Shown here in pieces: positions 60,181 to 64,000 of a stretch of 64,000 nucleotides of DNA. A program made the translations under genes and the position numbers. Under the pieces are notes generated by a model. The model was given only the letters and a program-made list of their open reading frames with translations. It was not told the origin of the DNA and ran no database searches. The first letter of the stretch is position 1, and every line of letters begins with the position of its first letter. Source of the DNA: Actinacidiphila acididurans. Its GTDB lineage: Bacteria > Actinomycetota > Actinomycetes > Streptomycetales > Streptomycetaceae. The DNA lies in assembly GCF_016918855.1 (NCBI RefSeq), contig NZ_JADKYB010000019.1, forward strand, positions 62,001 to 126,000. Direction: 5' to 3'.

Positions 60181-60300
60181 CAGTCTCACCCCGCGCCTGC
60201 CCGAAGGTCAAGGTCCGGCGGCACGCGACGCGGCGACGCGGTCCGCGCGTCCATGGTCGCGGTTTTCCGGCGGAGCCGCGGCCCCGTGGCCCGGCGGCGG

Positions 60301-61110
60301 TCATCCGGCGGCCGAGACCGTCACGTGCGGCACGTCCTGAAGGCGCGCGAAGTCCGCGCTGATGTCGGCCGCCGCCTTCAGCAGCAGCGGCAGGTGGTGG
60401 TCGAGCAGGTACTCCACCGAGGTCTCGGCGGCGTGGCAGTTGACGTTGACCGCCGCCACGACGCGGCCGTCGCCGTCCCGCAACGGGGCCGCCACCGAGC
60501 GGATGCCGGCCGCGAGTTCCTCGTCGGTGAGCGCCCAGCCGCGGGCCCGCACCTCCCGCATCTCCGCGTCGAACTCGGGCTGACCGGCGGTCCTGCGCGG
60601 CACCAGTCCGGAGCGGGACGGCTGGGCCAGCACGTCCGCGAGCTCGGCCGGCGCCAGGGCGGCGAGCTGGACCTTGCCCAGCGAGGTGACGGCCGCCGGG
60701 AAGCGGGTGCCGATCTGCACCGCCAGCGACACGATCTTGGGCACCGCCACCCGGGCCACGTACACGATGTCCGACCCGTCGAGCTGGGCGATCGAGCAGG
60801 ACTCGCCGGTCTGCGCGACCAGGCGCTCCATGTGCGGCCGGGCCACGTCCCACAGCCCCATGGAGCGCACGCCGGCCACCCCGAGCTCCAGCACCCGCGG
60901 GGTGAGTGCGTAGCCGCGCTCGCCGGTACGCACGTACCCCAGCTCCTCCAGGGTGAGCAGGATGCGCCGGGCGGTGGGGCGGGCCAGCCCGGTGGCGCCG
61001 GCCACCTCGGCGAGCGTCATCTCCGGCCGGCCGGGCCGGAACGCCGTGATGACCTCCAGCCCGCGCGCCAGCGCCTCGATGAAGTCGGGACCGGTTCCCG
61101 CACGCGGCAT
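60301..61110 (-). CDS. IclR-family regulator (PcaR/PobR subgroup)
   Basis: The 269-residue regulator has an N-terminal winged HTH (FIEALARGLEVITAF; MTLAEVAGATGLARPTARRIL) and the IclR effector domain (GESCSIAQLDGSDIVYVARV, core QLDGSDIVYVAR; GKVQLAAL; WALTDEELAAGIRSVAAPLRD; AAVNVNCHAA). FIExLARGLxVIxAF is the start typical of PcaR/PcaU/PobR, regulators of aromatic catabolism. ATG 61110 has AGGAGG eight bases upstream. It sits between the two halves of the catabolic cluster, with similar operators on both sides, and so probably controls both and itself. The inducer is probably the aromatic substrate or an intermediate. Confidence 0.92.
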   Translation of the reverse strand: MPRAGTGPDFIEALARGLEVITAFRPGRPEMTLAEVAGATGLARPTARRILLTLEELGYVRTGERGYALTPRVLELGVAGVRSMGLWDVARPHMERLVAQTGESCSIAQLDGSDIVYVARVAVPKIVSLAVQIGTRFPAAVTSLGKVQLAALAPAELADVLAQPSRSGLVPRRTAGQPEFDAEMREVRARGWALTDEELAAGIRSVAAPLRDGDGRVVAAVNVNCHAAETSVEYLLDHHLPLLLKAAADISADFARLQDVPHVTVSAAG

Positions 61111-61214
61111 GTGACGACCTCCTCGCGGCTCGGCCGCGTCATGGCGACGGCCGGCCCTGTCTGAACCTTTCCGGCACCTTCCCGACCTGCCTGTCCGAAG
61201 CGTAGCCGCCGGAC

Positions 61215-61230
61215 GGGGACAGGTGTCCGC
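61215..61230. promoter_or_regulatory. IclR operator 2, upstream of the iclR-type gene
   Basis: GGGGACAGGTGTCCGC agrees with the core GCGGACAATTGTCCGC at 13 of 16 positions and contains the palindrome GGACA-GG-TGTCC. It is about 105 bases upstream of the regulator's start, suggesting autoregulation. Confidence 0.55.
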
Positions 61231-61337
61231 GAGCCGGACCGTAGCCATGGCGCCCGGAAGCTGTGCGCCGAACCCGCGTCCATTGACACCGGCAGCACCC
61301 TGAGCGAGGGTGAGGTTCGGCCGTCGGTGTCCGTACA

Positions 61338-61353
61338 GCGGACAGATGTACGG
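61338..61353. promoter_or_regulatory. IclR operator 3, upstream of the amidohydrolase
   Basis: GCGGACAGATGTACGG agrees with the core GCGGACAATTGTCCGC at 12 of 16 positions. The adjoining TGTCCG-tacag-CGGACA (61328-61344) adds a second, inverted arrangement of the half-site. It lies 51 bases upstream of the amidohydrolase start. Confidence 0.5.
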
Positions 61354-61403
61354 AATCACGCCGGGCGGCGGAACGCAACGACGCGTCAAGGGAGTGCGAT
61401 GCC

Positions 61404-62858
61404 ATGAGCGAGCCCACTGGCGGCGGCACCGAAGGCCGGCCGGTCGTCCTGCGCAACGGCACGGTGGTGACGGCCGACGCGGCCCGCCGCGTGCTCACCG
61501 GCCACGACGTACTGGTGATCGGCGACCGGATCGCCGCGCTGGGCCCCGGTCTGCCGGTCCCGGACGGGACGGTCGAGATCGACGCGAGCGGCGGCATCGT
61601 CATGCCCGGCATGATCGACACCCACCGGCACCTGTGGCAGACGGCGATGCGCGGCTACGGCGCCGACTGGACGCTCACGCAGTACTTCGTCTGGTACTAC
61701 CTGGAGTGGGGCAAGGTCTTCCGCCCGCAGGACGTCTTCGCCGGCAACCTGCTGGGCGCGTGGGAGGCACTGGACGCGGGCGTGACCACCACCGTGGACT
61801 GGTCGCACGGCCTGCGCACCACCGAGCACGCGGACGCGGCCGTGGACGCCCTGGAGGCGGTGCCCGGCCGTTTCGTGCTGGCCTACGGCAACATCCAGGA
61901 AGCTCCGGCCGTCTGGACCGACACCCCCGAATTCCGTGACTTCGTCACCCGCCGGATCACCGGCGGCGACATGCTCGGCTTCCAGCTCGCCTTCGACGTC
62001 ACCGGCGACCCCGCCTTCCCCGAGAAGCCCGCCTTCGAGGTGGCCCGCGACCTCGGCGTCCCCGTCACCACTCACGCCGGCGTGTGGGGCGCGACCGGCG
62101 ACGACGGGATACGGCTGATGCACGAGCACGGCTTCATGACCCCGGAAACCGTCTACGTGCACGGCGCGTCGCTGTCGGCCGACTCGTACCACCGCATCGC
62201 CGCGACCGGCGGGTCGGCGTCGGTGTCCACCGAGAGCGAGCAGAGCGCCGGCCAGGGCTACCCGCCCACCTGGCGGCTGCGGGCCCACGGCATCCCAGTG
62301 TCGCTGTCGATGGACACCTCGGTGTGGTGGAGCGGCGACCTGTTCACCGCGATGCGCACCACGCTGGGCGCCGACCGCTCCCGCGAGCACCTGGAGGCGC
62401 ACTCCCGCGGCGAGACGGTGACCCATGCCGCGCTGCGCGCCGACCAGGTGGTGGAGTGGGCGACCAGGGGCGGCGCCCGGGCGATCGGGCGCGAGGCGGA
62501 CCTCGGCAGCGTGGCGACCGGCAAGAAGGCCGACCTCGTCCTGATCAAGAACGACGCCTCGCCGGTCTCCTTCCCGCTGCTCAACCCGCACGGCCACATC
62601 GCCTTCCAGGCCCAGCGCGGCGACGTGCACACCGTCCTGGTCGACGGCCGGATCGTGAAGCGCGACGGCCGCCTGGTCGGCGTCGACCTGCCCGCGGTCC
62701 GCCGCACCGTGGAGGACACCGTCTCCTGGTTGCGCTCCCAACTGGGCCCGCAGGCCTGGGAGAGCGGCATGAACCCGGAGATTCCCGCGACCAAGGTGCT
62801 CGACAACCCGTACACGTACACCGACTACCGCAGCGGCAGCACGCACGAGCGCCGCTGA
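61404..62858 (+). CDS. Amidohydrolase (COG0402; TrzN/AtzB-like aminohydrolase or cyclic deaminase)
   Basis: The 484-residue metal-dependent hydrolase has an N-terminal beta-sandwich (VVLRNGTVVTADAAR; IDASGGIVMPGMIDTHRH), then H74 and H76 in DTHRHLWQT, the third His in TTHAGVW, a fourth in YVHGASL, and Asp in SLSMDTSVW. It is completed by the C-terminal beta-sandwich (GSVATGKKADLVLIKND). The pattern suits chlorohydrolases, guanine-type deaminases and related enzymes that remove an amino or halide group from an N-heterocycle. GGGAG lies nine bases before ATG 61404. Divergent from iclR and behind a shared operator, it may make the ring substrate of the extradiol dioxygenase (inference). Confidence 0.88.
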   Translation: MSEPTGGGTEGRPVVLRNGTVVTADAARRVLTGHDVLVIGDRIAALGPGLPVPDGTVEIDASGGIVMPGMIDTHRHLWQTAMRGYGADWTLTQYFVWYYLEWGKVFRPQDVFAGNLLGAWEALDAGVTTTVDWSHGLRTTEHADAAVDALEAVPGRFVLAYGNIQEAPAVWTDTPEFRDFVTRRITGGDMLGFQLAFDVTGDPAFPEKPAFEVARDLGVPVTTHAGVWGATGDDGIRLMHEHGFMTPETVYVHGASLSADSYHRIAATGGSASVSTESEQSAGQGYPPTWRLRAHGIPVSLSMDTSVWWSGDLFTAMRTTLGADRSREHLEAHSRGETVTHAALRADQVVEWATRGGARAIGREADLGSVATGKKADLVLIKNDASPVSFPLLNPHGHIAFQAQRGDVHTVLVDGRIVKRDGRLVGVDLPAVRRTVEDTVSWLRSQLGPQAWESGMNPEIPATKVLDNPYTYTDYRSGSTHERR

Positions 62859-62887
62859 TCAGGTCCCCCTGTTCCCAGCCGCCGGAT

Positions 62888-62921
62888 CGGCCGCCGGACC
62901 CCGCAATCGGTTCGGCGGCCG
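62888..62921. terminator. Bidirectional hairpin between amidohydrolase and ABC-F genes
   Basis: CGGCCGCCG (62888-62896) and CGGCGGCCG (62913-62921) form a perfect nine-base stem in the 81-base gap between two convergent genes. Confidence 0.7.
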
Positions 62922-62939
62922 CCGCCATTGCCGCGGGAT

Positions 62940-64000
62940 TTACGGCGCCTCCTGCGCCCCGCTCTCCAGCAGGCGCCCGTCCGTCAGGGTCAGCCGGCGC
63001 TCGACCCCGATCCGGGCGAGGAACGGCTCGTCGTGGCTGACCACCACGAAAGCTCCCCGGTAGGCGCCGAGCGCCGCCTCCAGTTGGGCGACGCTGACCA
63101 GGTCGAGGTTGTTGGTCGGCTCGTCCAGCAGCAGCAGTTGCGGCGCGGGTTCGGCGCACAGCACGCAGGCCAGCGTCGCGCGCAGCCGCTCGCCGCCGGA
63201 CAGGGCGCCGACCGGCAGGGCGGTGCGGGCGCCGCGGAACAGGAAGCGGGCCAGCAGGTTCATCCGGTCCGCCGCGGGCATCCCCGGCGCGTACGCGGCC
63301 AGGCTGTCGGCCACCGTGCGGTCGGGGTCGAGCAGGTCGAGCCGCTGCGAAAGGTACGCCGTACGGCCCGCGGCGCGGGCGGCCGTACCGCTGTCGGGCT
63401 CCAGATCGCCGCCGATGAGCCGCAGCAGGGTGGACTTGCCGGAGCCGTTCGAGCCGGTCAGGGCGATCCGTTCCGGGCCGCGGATCACCAGGCCGGCGCC
63501 CGGCGCGGCGAACAACTCGCGCTCCCCGTACCGGACGTGCATCCCCTCGCCCGCGAACACGGTGCGTCCGGCGGGCACGGCGGTGGCGGGGAGGTCCAGC
63601 ACGATGCGCTGGTCGTCGCGCAGGGCGCGTTCGGCCTCGGCCAGCCGGGCCCGGGCGTCGCCGACGCGGGCGCCGTGCGTGCCCTCCGCACGGCCGGCCG
63701 ACTCCTGGGCGCGCCGTTTGAGCCCGCCGGCGACGATCTTGGGCAGCCCGGCGTTCTCCAGGTTGCGGCGGGCGGTGCCGGCGCGCCGCGCGGCCCGTTC
63801 CCTGGCCTGCTGCATCTCCCGCTTCTCGCGGCGTACTTCCTGCTCGGCGTGCCGCACCCCGCGCTCGGCGGCGTCCTGCTCGGCGCGTACGGCCTCCTCG
63901 TACGCGGTGAAGTTCCCGCCGTGGAACCGGATACCGCCGCCGTCGAGTTCGGCGATCCGGTCCATCCGGTCCAGCAGCGCCCGGTCGTGCCCGGCCACCA
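62940..64000 (-). CDS. ABC-F family ATPase, N-terminus off window
   Basis: At least 353 residues are visible, the C-terminal part of a soluble tandem ATPase of the ABC-F class (translation factors, some giving antibiotic resistance). The first ATPase's H-loop end is seen as AGHDRALLDRMDRIAELDGG (usually SHDRALL), followed by FHGGNFTAYEE. A charged helical linker follows (REKREMQQARERAARR; LKRRAQESAGRAEG), then the second ATPase: Walker A GSNGSGKSTLL, LSQRLDLLDPD, signature SGGERLRATLA, Walker B LLLLDEPTNNLD and VVSHDEPFL. The start lies beyond base 64000. Genus-level function (housekeeping or resistance) cannot be decided. Confidence 0.92.
   Translation of the reverse strand, partial: VAGHDRALLDRMDRIAELDGGGIRFHGGNFTAYEEAVRAEQDAAERGVRHAEQEVRREKREMQQARERAARRAGTARRNLENAGLPKIVAGGLKRRAQESAGRAEGTHGARVGDARARLAEAERALRDDQRIVLDLPATAVPAGRTVFAGEGMHVRYGERELFAAPGAGLVIRGPERIALTGSNGSGKSTLLRLIGGDLEPDSGTAARAAGRTAYLSQRLDLLDPDRTVADSLAAYAPGMPAADRMNLLARFLFRGARTALPVGALSGGERLRATLACVLCAEPAPQLLLLDEPTNNLDLVSVAQLEAALGAYRGAFVVVSHDEPFLARIGVERRLTLTDGRLLESGAQEAP

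Noticed and set aside
1..64000. CRISPR arrays, tRNA/rRNA genes, insertion sequences, prophage genes
   Set aside because: No regularly spaced direct repeats with unique spacers, no cloverleaf-forming CCA-proximal sequences, and no transposase, integrase or phage structural motifs were seen.

Overview
The window is about 70% G+C or higher, codes with near-saturated G/C at third positions, uses GTG starts freely and shows Streptomyces-type regulators (DasR-like operators, a SARP/BTAD activator, MmyB-type XRE proteins, an ECF41 sigma factor). It is almost certainly a chromosomal segment of a streptomycete (Streptomyces, Kitasatospora or a close relative). I see no rRNA, tRNA, CRISPR array, transposase or integrase. 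All identifications are from reading the sequence and remembered family motifs; no search was run.

Layout. 1-4007 (minus): a tightly coupled four-gene operon (phytanoyl-CoA-type Fe/2OG oxygenase, a GT-A-like DUF6271-type protein, a type III PLP amino-acid decarboxylase, a GNAT acetyltransferase) that looks like a small-molecule pathway. 4440-7117: a NagZ-like beta-N-acetylhexosaminidase behind several DasR-like (dre) sites, then a TetR gene with a leaderless-type promoter. 7131-16887: mixed metabolic and cell-surface genes (DUF1990, DinB-like, a membrane GT-C-like protein, an aldo/keto reductase behind two copies of a palindrome, a secreted beta-helix protein, a 34-residue membrane protein, a Tat-exported flavoprotein, a Tat-exported 5'-nucleotidase-like protein). 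17155-18342 is a less G+C-rich stretch with almost no coding signal. 18013-25541: a TagB/TagF-like glycosyl/glycerophosphotransferase coupled to an orphan 113-residue protein, facing a STAND/NLR-type NB-ARC-TPR protein with an amyloid-like motif, which is divergent from a SARP-NB-ARC-TPR regulator.

25538-28579: an XRE regulator divergent from a ferritin-like/VIT membrane iron protein, then a lipoprotein. 28640-45098: a secreted-hydrolase region: trypsin-like protease, GH3 with CBM13, GH92 alpha-mannosidase with a LacI-type operator, a phospholipase-D-like protein, a Tat amidase with a 104-residue partner, and GH76 alpha-1,6-mannanase with CBM13. GH92 plus GH76 points to fungal mannan as a substrate. 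Within this region lie a TetR/NmrA divergent pair and wrbA.

45265-47015: an ECF41 sigma factor divergent from a LUD-domain protein across a strong dyad. 47132-51536: a set that looks immunity- or conflict-related (HEAT-like, SUKH/SMI1, a broken barstar, an S1-domain protein, a large repeat protein). 51618-56508: an alpha/beta hydrolase divergent from an XRE regulator, an FBP zinc protein with a leaderless promoter inside a perfect palindrome, an aldo/keto reductase and a two-gene membrane operon. 56633-62858: a catabolic cluster (two-subunit LigAB-type extradiol dioxygenase, citryl-CoA lyase-like protein, class III CoA-transferase, IclR regulator, amidohydrolase). Three copies of one palindrome, one in front of each transcription unit, suggest a complete IclR regulon. 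The window ends inside an ABC-F ATPase gene.

The best candidates for something undescribed are the four-gene oxygenase/decarboxylase operon, the IclR-controlled extradiol/citryl-CoA lyase pathway, and the NLR-SARP-TagF-like locus.
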